A stretch of 64,000 nt of DNA from Dysosmobacter sp. Marseille-Q4140. GTDB taxonomy: Bacteria > Bacillota > Clostridia > Oscillospirales > Oscillospiraceae. The position numbers were made by a program, and so were the translations under genes. The notes beneath the pieces are model-generated. The model was not told where the DNA came from. It searched no databases and saw only the letters and a list, made by a program, of their open reading frames with translations. The stretch is from NCBI GenBank assembly GCA_018228705.1, contig CP073694.1, positions 3,236,039 through 3,300,038 of the forward strand. Reading direction: 5' to 3'. Positions 18,153 through 26,619 of this stretch are shown in pieces (the stretch's first letter is position 1; each line of letters starts with the position of its first letter).

Positions 18153-19478
18153 ATGAAACCGATCGTCGCCATCGTGGGCCGCCCCAACGTGGGCAAGTCC
18201 ATGCTGTTCAACAAGCTGATCGGACGGAGGCTCTCCATCGTGGAGGACACCCCCGGCGTCACCCGGGACCGGATCTACGGGGAGACGGACTGGAACGGCC
18301 GGTCCTTCACCCTGATCGACACCGGCGGCATCGAGCCCCGGACCGACGACCAGATCCTGGCCTTCATGCGGGATCAGGCCCAGATCGCCATTGAAAACGC
18401 CACCGTCATCATCTTCCTGACGGATATCAAGACCGGCCTGACCGCCTCGGACCACGAGGTGGCAAACATGCTGCTGCGCAGCGGTAAGCCCATCGTCCTG
18501 GCGGTCAACAAGATGGACTCCACCGGCGCCCCGGACCCGGACTACTACGAGTTCTACAACCTGGGGCTGGGGGATCCCATCGCCGTCTCCGCCGTCCACG
18601 GCCACGGTACCGGCGACCTGCTGGACGCCTGCGTGCAGTATTTCCCGCCGGAGGACGAGGAGGAAGAGGAGGACGACGCCATCAAGGTCGCCGTCATCGG
18701 CAAGCCCAACGCCGGCAAGTCCTCCCTGGTCAACAAGATCCTGGGGGAGCAGCGGGTCATCGTCTCCGACGTGGCCGGCACCACCCGGGACGCCATCGAC
18801 TCCCGGTTTGAAAACGACAAGGGCGCTTTCGTCTTTATCGACACCGCCGGTATCCGCCGCCGGTCCAAGGTGGACGAGGACATCGAGAAGTACAGCGTCC
18901 TCCGGGCCACCATGGCTATCGAGCGCAGCGACGTGTGTCTCATCATGATCGACGCCACCGAGGGCGTCACCGAACAGGACACCAAGGTGGCGGGCCTGGC
19001 CCACGAGGCCGGCAAGGCCAGCATCATCGTGGTGAACAAGTGGGACCTCATCGAAAAGGACGACAAGACCATGGACCGGATGCGGGAGAAGGTCCGCCAG
19101 GACCTGGCCTTCATGGCCTACGCCCCCATCCTCTTCATCTCCGCCAAGACCGGCCAGCGGGTGGACCGGCTGTTCGAGCTGATCGACTACGTGGCCAACC
19201 AGGCTGCCACCCGCATCACCACCGGCATGCTCAACAACGTCCTGGCGGATGCCCAGACCCGGGTCCAGCCCCCCACGGACAAGGGCCGCCGGCTGAAGAT
19301 CTACTATATGACCCAGGTGGGCGTGAAGCCGCCCCACTTCGTGGTGTTCTGCAACGACGCCCGGCTGTTCCATTTCTCTTACCAGCGGTATCTGGAAAAC
19401 TGCATCCGAAATACCTTCGGCCTGGAGGGCACCCCGGTGATCCTCTCCATCCGGCAGAAGGGCGACAAGGAGGAGTGA
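18153..19478 (+). CDS. der: Ribosome-assembly GTPase Der (EngA)
   Basis: Double-GTPase needed for 50S subunit maturation. The first G domain has GRPNVGKS (8-15), DTGG and NKMD; the second has GKPNAGKSS (about 185), DTAGIRRR and NKWD. A KH-like domain ends the protein. The G1 motif reads KSM rather than KST. 441 aa is normal. It is followed 4 bp later by plsY, then gpsA, joining ribosome assembly to phospholipid genes as in many Firmicutes. Confidence 0.97.
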   Translation: MKPIVAIVGRPNVGKSMLFNKLIGRRLSIVEDTPGVTRDRIYGETDWNGRSFTLIDTGGIEPRTDDQILAFMRDQAQIAIENATVIIFLTDIKTGLTASDHEVANMLLRSGKPIVLAVNKMDSTGAPDPDYYEFYNLGLGDPIAVSAVHGHGTGDLLDACVQYFPPEDEEEEEDDAIKVAVIGKPNAGKSSLVNKILGEQRVIVSDVAGTTRDAIDSRFENDKGAFVFIDTAGIRRRSKVDEDIEKYSVLRATMAIERSDVCLIMIDATEGVTEQDTKVAGLAHEAGKASIIVVNKWDLIEKDDKTMDRMREKVRQDLAFMAYAPILFISAKTGQRVDRLFELIDYVANQAATRITTGMLNNVLADAQTRVQPPTDKGRRLKIYYMTQVGVKPPHFVVFCNDARLFHFSYQRYLENCIRNTFGLEGTPVILSIRQKGDKEE

Positions 19479-19482
19479 GCGT

Positions 19483-20175
19483 ATGCTGGGACTGTTTCCC
19501 AACGGCGTGCCCCTGCCGCTGCTGATCGCCGTCACGGCGGTGATCGCCTACTTCTGCGGCTGCTTCAACGGGGCGGTGATCGTGTCCAAGTATATCCTGC
19601 GGGACGACGTGCGCAACCACGGCAGCGGCAACGCGGGCCTCACCAATTTCTACCGCACCTTCGGCGGGGCTCTGACCTTCGTGGTCATCCTCACCGACGT
19701 GCTCAAGGCGGTGGTGGCCATCCTGGTGGCCAAGCAGCTGTTCTTCGCGGGCTACACCATCTACATCTCCGCGGCGCAGACAGAGGAACACTGGAGGCTG
19801 TTCGCGGAGTACTGGGCGGCCCTGTGGTGCCTGCTGGGCCATATGTTCCCCTGTATGTTCCACTTCAAGGGCGGCAAGGGCATCCTCTCCGGCGGCACCA
19901 TTGCCATCATGATCGACTGGCGGATCGCGCTGGTGGTCTGGGGAGGCTTTTTGCTCCTGGCCATCCTGACCCGGTACGTATCTCTGGGCTCTGTTTGGGC
20001 CGGGGCCAGCTTTCCCTTCATCTCCTGGTACTGCTATCCCGATCCGGTGATCGTGGCGCTGGCCTTCGTGCTGGGCGGTCTGGTGGTCTGGCAGCACCGG
20101 GCCAACATCGGGCGGCTCATCCGCGGCAACGAGAACAAGTTCAGCTTCCATCATAAAAAGGAGGGGTCCCAATGA
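19483..20175 (+). CDS. plsY: Acyl-phosphate:glycerol-3-phosphate acyltransferase
   Basis: Membrane acyltransferase that makes lysophosphatidic acid from acyl-phosphate and glycerol-3-phosphate. Family motifs: GSGNAGLTNFYR (usual GSGNxGATN, about 47-58), then FHFKGGKG (about 126-133), and a later basic third motif. About six membrane segments. 230 aa is slightly long because of a loop near 85-105. The stop overlaps gpsA, whose enzyme makes the substrate. Confidence 0.93.
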   Translation: MLGLFPNGVPLPLLIAVTAVIAYFCGCFNGAVIVSKYILRDDVRNHGSGNAGLTNFYRTFGGALTFVVILTDVLKAVVAILVAKQLFFAGYTIYISAAQTEEHWRLFAEYWAALWCLLGHMFPCMFHFKGGKGILSGGTIAIMIDWRIALVVWGGFLLLAILTRYVSLGSVWAGASFPFISWYCYPDPVIVALAFVLGGLVVWQHRANIGRLIRGNENKFSFHHKKEGSQ

Positions 20176-21176
20176 AGGCGGTAGTGGTCGGCAGCGGCGG
20201 CTGGGGCACGGCGCTGAGCATCGTGCTGTGCGACAACGGGCACGACGTGACGCTCTGGTCCCACAACCCCGCCAAGGCGGCGGAAATGGCAGAAAAGCGG
20301 GAGAACCCCCTGCTCAGGGGCGTGGCCCTGCCGGATGGCCTGACCGTCACCGGGGATCTTTCCTACCTGGAGGGGGCGGACCTGGTGGTGTCCGCGGCGC
20401 CCTCCTTCGCCGTCCGGGAGACGGGCCGGAAGATCGCGCCGTACCTGCGGCGGGACAGCATCCTGGTGTCCGTATCCAAGGGCATCGAGCGGGACACCAA
20501 CCTCCGCATGAGCCAGGTGCTCCAGGAGGAGACGGGGAATATCTGTAAAGTGGTAGCCCTTTCCGGCCCTTCCCACGCAGAGGAAGTGGGCATCCGGATG
20601 CCTACCGGGTGCGTGGCCGCCTGCCCGGACCGGGACGCGGCCCGCTTTGTCCAGGACGCCTTTATGAACGACTATTTCCGCGTCTACACCAGCTACGACA
20701 TCATCGGCGTGGAGCTGGCGGCGGCGCTGAAGAACGTCATCGCCCTCAGCTGCGGCATCTGCGCGGGCCTGGGCTTCCAGGACAACACCCGGGCGCTGCT
20801 GATGACCCGGGCCATGGCGGAGATCACCCGCCTGGGTGAGAAGCTGGGCGGTACCCGCCTGACCTTCGGCGGCCTCGCCGGCATGGGCGATCTGATCGTC
20901 ACCTGCACCTCCATGCACTCCCGGAACAACCGGGCCGGCATCCTCATCGGCCAGGGCAAGAGCGTCCAGGCCGCCATGGAGGAGGTGGGCGCCGTGGTGG
21001 AGGGCTACTACGCCGCCGAGAGCGTCCATCAGCTCTCGGAGCGGGAGGGCGTGGAAATGCCCATCTGCCGGTGTGCGTATGAGGTTCTCTACAAGGGTAA
21101 GCAGGTCCACACCGTAGTGGGGGAGCTGATGACCCGAGCCAAGAAGGACGAGCTGCTGGAGACCGCCTGGCTGTGA
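20172..21176 (+). CDS. gpsA: Glycerol-3-phosphate dehydrogenase [NAD(P)+]
   Basis: Reduces dihydroxyacetone phosphate to sn-glycerol-3-phosphate for phospholipids. The Rossmann motif VVGSGGWGTALS is at residues 5-16. The catalytic Lys lies in ALKNVIAL (about 185-192), and GLAGMGDLIVTCTS is the second signature (about 235-248). GGAGGGG precedes the ATG, which overlaps the plsY stop. Transcription ends at the hairpin at 21266. Confidence 0.97.
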   Translation: MKAVVVGSGGWGTALSIVLCDNGHDVTLWSHNPAKAAEMAEKRENPLLRGVALPDGLTVTGDLSYLEGADLVVSAAPSFAVRETGRKIAPYLRRDSILVSVSKGIERDTNLRMSQVLQEETGNICKVVALSGPSHAEEVGIRMPTGCVAACPDRDAARFVQDAFMNDYFRVYTSYDIIGVELAAALKNVIALSCGICAGLGFQDNTRALLMTRAMAEITRLGEKLGGTRLTFGGLAGMGDLIVTCTSMHSRNNRAGILIGQGKSVQAAMEEVGAVVEGYYAAESVHQLSEREGVEMPICRCAYEVLYKGKQVHTVVGELMTRAKKDELLETAWL

Positions 21177-21265
21177 CGGTGCTCCCGTTCCGCTGCCGGG
21201 AAGCGCGGGCCTTTCCCGGCGCTCCGTGAAAATCTTCTCTGCATAACTCCATATTCGTTCCTGCG

Positions 21266-21298
21266 GGAGGCTGCGTTTTGACGCAGCCTCCTTTTTTT
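21266..21298 (+). terminator. Rho-independent terminator after gpsA
   Basis: 11-bp perfect stem GGAGGCTGCGT / ACGCAGCCTCC with loop TTTG followed by eight T. It ends the der-plsY-gpsA operon. Confidence 0.92.
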
Positions 21299-21415
21299 CA
21301 CGCTATTCCAGATGAAACCGCAGCTTCAGCCCTGCGGCGGTTCACTTGCCGGGCCATGTCTGCTTTGTGAATTCCCGTGCGGACTGGCTGACCGATGAAT
21401 TTGTCTAATTACCCC

Positions 21416-21472
21416 TTGACTTGGTAGGCAAATGATGGTATGATCCAATCACATACCAGATTGGTAGGCAAA
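21416..21472 (+). promoter_or_regulatory. Promoter and probable operators of the cysK-iscS-iscU-mnmA operon
   Basis: TTGACT (21416-21421), 17-bp spacer and TATGAT (21439-21444) form a good sigma-A promoter. Superimposed are a 12-bp direct repeat TTGGTAGGCAAA (21421-21432 and 21461-21472) and two short inverted repeats: GGTATG-N9-CATACC (21437-21457) and CCAATC-N9-GATTGG (21445-21465). Repeats across the -35/-10 and start point fit a repressor site. The Rrf2 regulator at the end of this operon is the obvious candidate ligand, by inference. Confidence 0.65.
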
Positions 21473-21671
21473 AGAGGCATCCAGCCACAGCCGGAGGTTT
21501 GGATTTGTGCGGAAGGACTTCCGCTTTGGGCGGATGTGCCGTCTGTTCCGGCGGCAGAGTACCGCGGGGCAGAGCGATGTCTTGTCGGACCCCTTCCGTC
21601 AGCGCGAAGCAAATCGACGGAAGTACCGCAGGCCTGGAACAACCGTTTCAGAGTGTTAAGGAGGAATGACC
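21473..21671 (+). other. Structured untranslated leader of cysK
   Basis: About 200 nt lie between the predicted start point and cysK with no convincing gene. Several hairpins can form, including CGGAAG/CTTCCG near 21510-21523 and TTCCGTC/GACGGAA at 21594-21622. ACCGCG at 21561-21566 recalls a T-box core, but the UGGN bulge that contacts the tRNA end is missing. The rest of the 21177-21671 gap (21299-21415) shows nothing recognisable. Confidence 0.4.
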
Positions 21672-22604
21672 TTGGCGAACATTTATACATCTGCTGACCA
21701 GCTTATCGGCAGGACGCCTTTGCTGGAGCTTACCCATATCAGAGAAGCCGAGCACCTGGAGGCCAGAATTCTGGCAAAGCTGGAATTTTTCAATCCCGCC
21801 GGATCTGTCAAGGACCGCATTGCAAAGGCGATGCTTGACGATGCCGAGGCGAAGGGGCTGCTGACTGCCCGGTCAGTCATTATTGAACCCACCTCGGGCA
21901 ACACGGGGATCGGCCTGGCATCTGTTGCGGCGGCGAGGGGCTATCGCCTCATCCTCGTCATGCCGGAGACCATGAGCCAAGAGCGCCGGAAGCTGATGAA
22001 AGCCTATGGCGCGGAGCTGGTGCTGACCGAGGGCGCAAAGGGAATGAAGGGGGCCATCGCCAAGGCCAGTGAGCTGGCGAAGGAGATCCCGGACAGCTTC
22101 ATTCCCGGTCAGTTTGTGAACCCGGCAAATCCCGCCGCGCATCGCGCCGCCACGGGCCCGGAGATCTGGGCCGATACCGGCGGAGAGGTGGATATCTTTG
22201 TCGCCGGAGTGGGCACGGGCGGCACCATCACCGGCGTGGGAGAGTATCTCAAGAGCCGGAACCCCGCTGTGAAGGTCGTGGCGGTGGAGCCGGCGGCCTC
22301 CCCGGTCCTCTCTCAGGGGGTGGCCGGCGCCCACAGGATCCAGGGGATCGGCGCAGGCTTTGTGCCGGACAACCTGAACACCGGGATCTGTGATGAGATC
22401 CTGACGGTATCCGACGAGGACGCCTTTGCTTACGGCAGGCGTCTGGGACGGCAGGAGGGCATCCTGGTGGGCATTTCCTCCGGCGCCGCTGTATGGGCCG
22501 CCGCGCAGCTGGCAAAGCGCCCCGAAAACAGGGGCAAGACCATTGTGGTCCTGCTTCCGGACACCGGCGAGCGCTACCTTTCCACACCCATGTTTGCAGA
22601 TTAA
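21672..22604 (+). CDS. cysK: Cysteine synthase (O-acetylserine sulfhydrylase)
   Basis: PLP enzyme making cysteine from O-acetylserine and sulfide. The PLP lysine is K47 in [15 protein letters not shown] (about 74-79) and the phosphate loop [10 protein letters not shown] (about 176-185) are intact. The TTG at 21672 is chosen over the ATG at 21666 because AAGGAGG ends 7 bases before TTG but only 1 base before the ATG; the protein then starts [16 protein letters not shown] like its relatives. First gene of the sulfur operon; its cysteine feeds iscS 17 bp downstream. Confidence 0.95.
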   Translation: MANIYTSADQLIGRTPLLELTHIREAEHLEARILAKLEFFNPAGSVKDRIAKAMLDDAEAKGLLTARSVIIEPTSGNTGIGLASVAAARGYRLILVMPETMSQERRKLMKAYGAELVLTEGAKGMKGAIAKASELAKEIPDSFIPGQFVNPANPAAHRAATGPEIWADTGGEVDIFVAGVGTGGTITGVGEYLKSRNPAVKVVAVEPAASPVLSQGVAGAHRIQGIGAGFVPDNLNTGICDEILTVSDEDAFAYGRRLGRQEGILVGISSGAAVWAAAQLAKRPENRGKTIVVLLPDTGERYLSTPMFAD

Positions 22605-22621
22605 ATACCAAGGAGTATGCT

Positions 22622-23812
22622 ATGATTTACGCAGATAATGCCGCGACCACAAAAATGAGCAGGGCGGCGGTCGATGCCATGCTGCCCTATATGGAACAGT
22701 ATTACGGAAACCCCTCCAGCCTCTACGCCTTCGGCCAGCAGGCCAGGGAGGCGCTGGAAAACGCCCGGAGCCGGATCGCCGCCTGCCTGCACGCCGATCC
22801 CAGGGAGATCACCTTTACCTCCGGCGGCAGCGAGGCGGACAACCAGGCGATCATGACCGCCGCTGCGCTGGGGGCCCGCAGGGGGAAACGACACATCGTC
22901 TCCACGGCCTTTGAGCACCACGCCGTTCTGCATACCCTGGAAAAGCTGAAGAAGCAGGGCTATGAGGTCACTCTGCTGGACGTGCACAGCACGGGCCTTG
23001 TGACGCCGGAGCAGGTGGCGGAAGCCATCCGGGAGGACACCTGCCTTGTGACCATTATGTACGCCAACAACGAGGTCGGCACCATTCAGCCTGTCGCGGA
23101 AATCGGGGCTGTTTGCCGGGAAAAGGGCGTCCTGTTCCACACAGACGCGGTACAGGCGGCAGGCCATCTGCCCATTGATGTGAAGGCGCAGAACATCGAC
23201 CTGCTCTCCCTTTCCGCCCACAAGTTCCACGGGCCGAAGGGGATCGGCGTCTTGTATGCCAAGCGGGGGGTGGCGCTGGAAACCATCATCAGCGGCGGCG
23301 CCCAGGAGCGCGGAAAACGCGCGGGCACAGAGAATATCCCGGCCGTCATGGGCATGGCAGCGGCGCTGGAAGAGGCCTGTGCAAACATGGACGAGCACCG
23401 CGCACGGCTGACCGGCCTGCGTGAGCGCCTGATTCACGGCCTGGAGCAGATTCCGTACGGAGAGCTGAACGGCGACCGTGAGCGCCGGCTGCCCGGGAAT
23501 GTGAATTTCTGCTTTGAGGGCATCGAGGGCGAATCGCTGCTGCTTTTGCTGGACGAGAGGGGCATCTGCGCTTCCTCCGGCTCCGCCTGCACGAGCGGTT
23601 CCCTGGACCCCAGTCATGTGCTGCTGGCTATCGGCAGGCCCCACGAGGTGGCCCATGGCTCCCTGCGGCTCAGCCTCGGCGAGGAGATGACGGAGGCAGA
23701 TGTGGACGAGATCATTCAGGCCGTCACGGACGTGGTGACCCGCCTGCGGAATATGTCCCCCTTCTGGCGGGATCTGGTCAACGGAAAACGGCCCCATGTA
23801 TTTGCTGAATAA
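22622..23812 (+). CDS. iscS: Cysteine desulfurase (NifS/IscS type)
   Basis: PLP enzyme that takes sulfur from cysteine as a persulfide for Fe-S clusters and tRNA thiolation. PLP lysine K201 lies in [11 protein letters not shown]; the persulfide Cys is C323 in SSGSACTSG, the extended class I loop. 396 aa is normal. The ATG at 22622 follows AAGGAG; an upstream in-frame ATG lies inside cysK and is not used. Directly followed by the scaffold and MnmA genes that receive its sulfur. Confidence 0.96.
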   Translation: MIYADNAATTKMSRAAVDAMLPYMEQYYGNPSSLYAFGQQAREALENARSRIAACLHADPREITFTSGGSEADNQAIMTAAALGARRGKRHIVSTAFEHHAVLHTLEKLKKQGYEVTLLDVHSTGLVTPEQVAEAIREDTCLVTIMYANNEVGTIQPVAEIGAVCREKGVLFHTDAVQAAGHLPIDVKAQNIDLLSLSAHKFHGPKGIGVLYAKRGVALETIISGGAQERGKRAGTENIPAVMGMAAALEEACANMDEHRARLTGLRERLIHGLEQIPYGELNGDRERRLPGNVNFCFEGIEGESLLLLLDERGICASSGSACTSGSLDPSHVLLAIGRPHEVAHGSLRLSLGEEMTEADVDEIIQAVTDVVTRLRNMSPFWRDLVNGKRPHVFAE

Positions 23813-23823
23813 GAGGTGATATG

Positions 23824-24255
23824 ATGGCTTTGTATAGCGATAAAGTGATGGATCATTTCCGCAATCCCCGGAATGTGGGCGTCATCGAGGATGCCGATGG
23901 CGTTGGTGAGGTGGGTAATCCCGTGTGCGGAGATATCATGAGGATCTATCTGAAGATAGCGGATCAGATCATTACCGATGTGAAGTTTGAAACCTTCGGC
24001 TGCGGAAGCGCCATTGCCTCCAGCTCCATGGCGACGGAGCTGATCAAGGGCAAGCCCCTGTCCGAAGCCCTCGCGCTGACCAACAGGGCCGTGGCCCAGG
24101 CGCTGGACGGGCTTCCGGCGCATAAGATGCACTGCTCGGTGCTGGCGGAGGAGGCCATCAAAAAGGCGATCCAGGATTATTACGACAAAAGCGGCATCGC
24201 CTATGATTCCAGCCTGTTTCCGGACTGTGGGCATTGCGCTCACTGCGGCGGGTGA
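23824..24255 (+). CDS. iscU: Fe-S cluster assembly scaffold, IscU/NifU-like
   Basis: Scaffold on which Fe-S clusters are built before transfer. The three cluster cysteines occur in NPVCGDIM, TFGCGSAIASSS and KMHCSVLAEEA; the usual Asp (CGD) is present. The ATG at 23824 (or the adjacent one at 23821) follows AGAGGTG. The C-terminus carries an unusual tail, FPDCGHCAHCGG, with three extra Cys. Its stop overlaps the GTG of mnmA. Confidence 0.92.
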   Translation: MALYSDKVMDHFRNPRNVGVIEDADGVGEVGNPVCGDIMRIYLKIADQIITDVKFETFGCGSAIASSSMATELIKGKPLSEALALTNRAVAQALDGLPAHKMHCSVLAEEAIKKAIQDYYDKSGIAYDSSLFPDCGHCAHCGG

Positions 24256-25328
24256 AGGCCCTGATCGCCATGAGCGGCGGCGTTGACAGCAGCGTCGCCG
24301 CTCTGCTGACCAAGCGCATGGGCTATGCGTGCATCGGCTGTACCATGAAGCTGTATGACGCTCCCGATGACGGCGCTGCGCGGGGGCGGAGCTGCTGTGT
24401 GCTGGAGGATGTGGAGGACGCGCGCAGCATCGCCCTGAGAATGGGAATGCCGTATTACGTGTTCAATTTTAAAGATGCGTTCCGCAGCAGGGTCCTTGAA
24501 AAATTCATCAGAAGCTATGAGGCCGGCAGAACGCCAAACCCCTGCGTGGATTGCAACCGGTATTTAAAATTCGACCGGCTTTTTGAGCGGGCGCGGGTAC
24601 TTGGCTGCGACCGGATCGTAACCGGCCACTATGCCCGGATTGCATTCAACGGCAAGGAGTATGTGCTGAAAAAAGCACTTGATCCGTCCAAAGACCAGAG
24701 CTATTTTCTGTACGCGATGACGCAGGAACAGCTGAGCCGAACGCTCTTTCCGCTGGGAGCGCTCCGCAAGAGCGAAACGCGGAAAATCGCCAAAGAAGCC
24801 GGCTTTGTCAATGCGGACAAGCCGGACAGCCAGGATATTTGCTTTGCCCCGAACGGCGACTATGCCCGTGTGATCGAAAGCGATACGGGAAAGCGATGCC
24901 CAGAGGGGGTATTCCAAACGACAAGCGGCGAGGTGCTGGGGAGGCACCGCGGAATCATCCGCTATACCATTGGGCAGCGCAAGGGACTTGGAATTTCCTC
25001 CCGGAGGCCGCTTTATGTCTGCGGAATTCAGGCAGAGGACCATACCGTCGTTGTTGGAAACTGGGAGGAGCTGTTTTCCAGGACCGTGATCCTCTCAGAC
25101 GTTCACTGGATCTGCGGCAAAACTCCCGATTTCCCCCTTCGCTGCTTTGCCAACATACGCTCACGGCAGCAGGAGCAGCCGGTGACGGTCTATCCGCAGG
25201 GAGCCGGCGGCGTGCGGATCGTGTTCGACCGGCCCCAGCGGGCCGTCACCCCCGGCCAGGCCGCGGTTCTGTACGACGGAGAAACGGTCCTGGGCGGCGG
25301 TGAGATCCAAAGCGCCGGCGGCACTTGA
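24252..25328 (+). CDS. mnmA: tRNA-specific 2-thiouridylase
   Basis: Installs 2-thiouridine at tRNA wobble U34 using IscS persulfide. The PP-loop ATP motif is AMSGGVDSS (about 6-14). The catalytic Cys pair is in NPCVDCN (about 97-103) and the later QDICF; DQSYFLYAM is a family block. The GTG at 24252 overlaps the iscU stop; there is no independent ribosome site except the GGCGGG in the iscU tail codons, so its translation likely depends on iscU. Confidence 0.93.
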   Translation: MKALIAMSGGVDSSVAALLTKRMGYACIGCTMKLYDAPDDGAARGRSCCVLEDVEDARSIALRMGMPYYVFNFKDAFRSRVLEKFIRSYEAGRTPNPCVDCNRYLKFDRLFERARVLGCDRIVTGHYARIAFNGKEYVLKKALDPSKDQSYFLYAMTQEQLSRTLFPLGALRKSETRKIAKEAGFVNADKPDSQDICFAPNGDYARVIESDTGKRCPEGVFQTTSGEVLGRHRGIIRYTIGQRKGLGISSRRPLYVCGIQAEDHTVVVGNWEELFSRTVILSDVHWICGKTPDFPLRCFANIRSRQQEQPVTVYPQGAGGVRIVFDRPQRAVTPGQAAVLYDGETVLGGGEIQSAGGT

Positions 25329-25353
25329 TGCCTTGTGAGCGTTGTGCTATGAT
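25325..25353 (+). promoter_or_regulatory. Possible internal promoter for the Rrf2 gene
   Basis: TTGATG (25325-25330) and TATGAT (25348-25353) are 17 bp apart and lie at the mnmA stop, 24 bp before the rrf2 ATG. It would let the regulator be made apart from the operon. Confidence 0.45.
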
Positions 25354-25376
25354 GAGATTCAAAGGGGGAACCTGTC

Positions 25377-25781
25377 ATGCTGGTATCCACAAGAGGACGC
25401 TACGCCCTGCGCGTCATGATCGACCTGGCGGAACACGGCGACGGCAAATACATGGCTATGAAATCGGTCGCGGAACGGCAGGAGATCTCTCTGAAATATA
25501 TGGAGAAAATCCTTCGGCTGCTTGTTTCCGCCAATCTGATCGAGGGCGTGCAGGGAAAAGGGGGCGGTTACCGCCTTACCCGCGCCCCGCAGGATTATCC
25601 CATCAATGAGATCCTGCAGCTGACGGAAGGCAGCCTTGCGCCGGTGTCTTGTCTGGAATGCGGCGCAGAGGCGTGCAAACGCGCCGCGGAATGCCGCACA
25701 CTTCCCATGTGGACGGAGCTGGGGCAGCTTGTCAACGGGTATTTGGGGAAGATCACGCTGGCGGATCTGATGAAAAAATGA
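25377..25781 (+). CDS. Rrf2-family regulator (IscR/CymR-like) with Cys cluster
   Basis: 134-aa winged-helix regulator. The opening STRGRYALRVMIDLA and the HTH with KYMEKILRLLVSANLIEGVQG are diagnostic of Rrf2. Residues about 92-106 hold C-x2-C-x4-C-x5-C, similar to the IscR Fe-S ligand region, so it probably senses Fe-S or redox state; CymR-type members instead respond to cysteine synthase. Placement after cysK-iscS-iscU-mnmA strongly suggests it controls that operon through the repeats near 21421-21472. Separate from mnmA by 48 bp with GGGGG before the ATG. Confidence 0.92.
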   Translation: MLVSTRGRYALRVMIDLAEHGDGKYMAMKSVAERQEISLKYMEKILRLLVSANLIEGVQGKGGGYRLTRAPQDYPINEILQLTEGSLAPVSCLECGAEACKRAAECRTLPMWTELGQLVNGYLGKITLADLMKK

Positions 25782-25826
25782 CTGTGCGGCGTGACACTGC
25801 CCGCAGCATTTTCCCTTAAATTCATG

Positions 25827-25860
25827 CAGCGCGGACAAGCGAGAGCGCTTGTCCGCGCTG
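25827..25860. terminator. Hairpin between convergent rrf2 and lysE-type genes
   Basis: Perfect 15-bp stem (CAGCGCGGACAAGCG / CGCTTGTCCGCGCTG) with loop AGAG. No T-tract follows on the plus strand, so termination is likely but not certain. Confidence 0.5.
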
Positions 25861-25928
25861 CTGTATCATTTCGCCAAAGAGGGGAAAATTCCTCGCTTTC
25901 CAAATCCTGCCCGCTGCGGGCGGACCGC

Positions 25929-26510
25929 TCATGCCAGAAACAGCGACACGGCGCAGTACACCAGCAGCAGCGCCATCACCGTGTTGACGGGCTTTGCGTG
26001 CTGGGAGAACAGCCGGCGGAACACGGAGCCGAAGGCGCACCAGCACAGGCAGAAGAGGTAGCCGATGAAGGCCAGCAGCAGGGCGAAGCCCACCAGGGGC
26101 AAAGGCTCCGTGTGGTAGTAGGGGAGGATGTAGGCCTCCATGGACATGATGCAGTAGATGTAGATCTTGGGATTGACGAACTGCAGCAGCAGTCCCGCCA
26201 GGAAGCCGTCCCGGGAGTGGTCCTCCTCCACGCCGGAGCTGCGGAAGGTCTCCCAGGCCAGATACAGCATGTACAGGGCCCCCAGGATCAGCATGGGCAG
26301 CTTGATTTTGGGGATCAGGGCCGACAGGGCGCCGCAGAAGGCGGTGCACAGCAGCATCACCGCGGTGAAGCCCACCCAGATGCCGAAGGTGAAGGGCATG
26401 GCGCCCCGGAACCCCTTCCGGCTGCCGTTGGACATGGACATGATGTTGTTGGGGCCCGGCGTCACGGCGGTGATGACGGCATAGGTCAAAAACGAGAGCC
26501 AGGGAAACAT
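25929..26510 (-). CDS. LysE-family amino acid exporter
   Basis: 193-aa membrane transporter of the LysE/RhtB family that exports amino acids or related metabolites. The N-terminal motif AVTPGPNNIM (about 14-23) is the family signature, followed by six predicted helices; FVNPKIY is also typical. The ATG at 26510 is the real start; the longer frame upstream runs into the divergent regulator. Divergent to an XRE-cupin regulator, a common arrangement for such exporters. Substrate unknown. Confidence 0.9.
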   Translation of the reverse strand: MFPWLSFLTYAVITAVTPGPNNIMSMSNGSRKGFRGAMPFTFGIWVGFTAVMLLCTAFCGALSALIPKIKLPMLILGALYMLYLAWETFRSSGVEEDHSRDGFLAGLLLQFVNPKIYIYCIMSMEAYILPYYHTEPLPLVGFALLLAFIGYLFCLCWCAFGSVFRRLFSQHAKPVNTVMALLLVYCAVSLFLA

Positions 26511-26579
26511 ATTTGACAAGCCCTCCCTCTGAATGATATGATACTGATATGATCGTACAATATCTTGGATTTCCTTTAT

Positions 26580-26608
26580 ATTGTATGAGCAATCCGATAT
26601 ATTGTCAA
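26580..26608 (-). promoter_or_regulatory. Promoter of the LysE exporter, within an inverted-repeat operator
   Basis: On the minus strand a perfect TTGACA (26608-26603), 17-bp spacer and TACAAT (26585-26580). The -10 sits in one arm of TACAATAT-N14-ATATTGTA (26556-26585), and another ATATTGT overlaps the -35 (26599-26605). The divergent XRE regulator is the likely ligand. Confidence 0.75.
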
Positions 26609-26619
26609 GAGGGAATGCT

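Noticed and set aside
21552..21580. T-box riboswitch before cysK
   Set aside because: Only the ACCGCG part matches; the UGGN tRNA-contact bases and a clear stem I are missing. Kept only as an unassigned leader.
21440..21697. 85-codon frame in the cysK leader
   Set aside because: Its ATG lies in the -10 box of the cysK promoter, it has no ribosome site and overlaps cysK in another frame.
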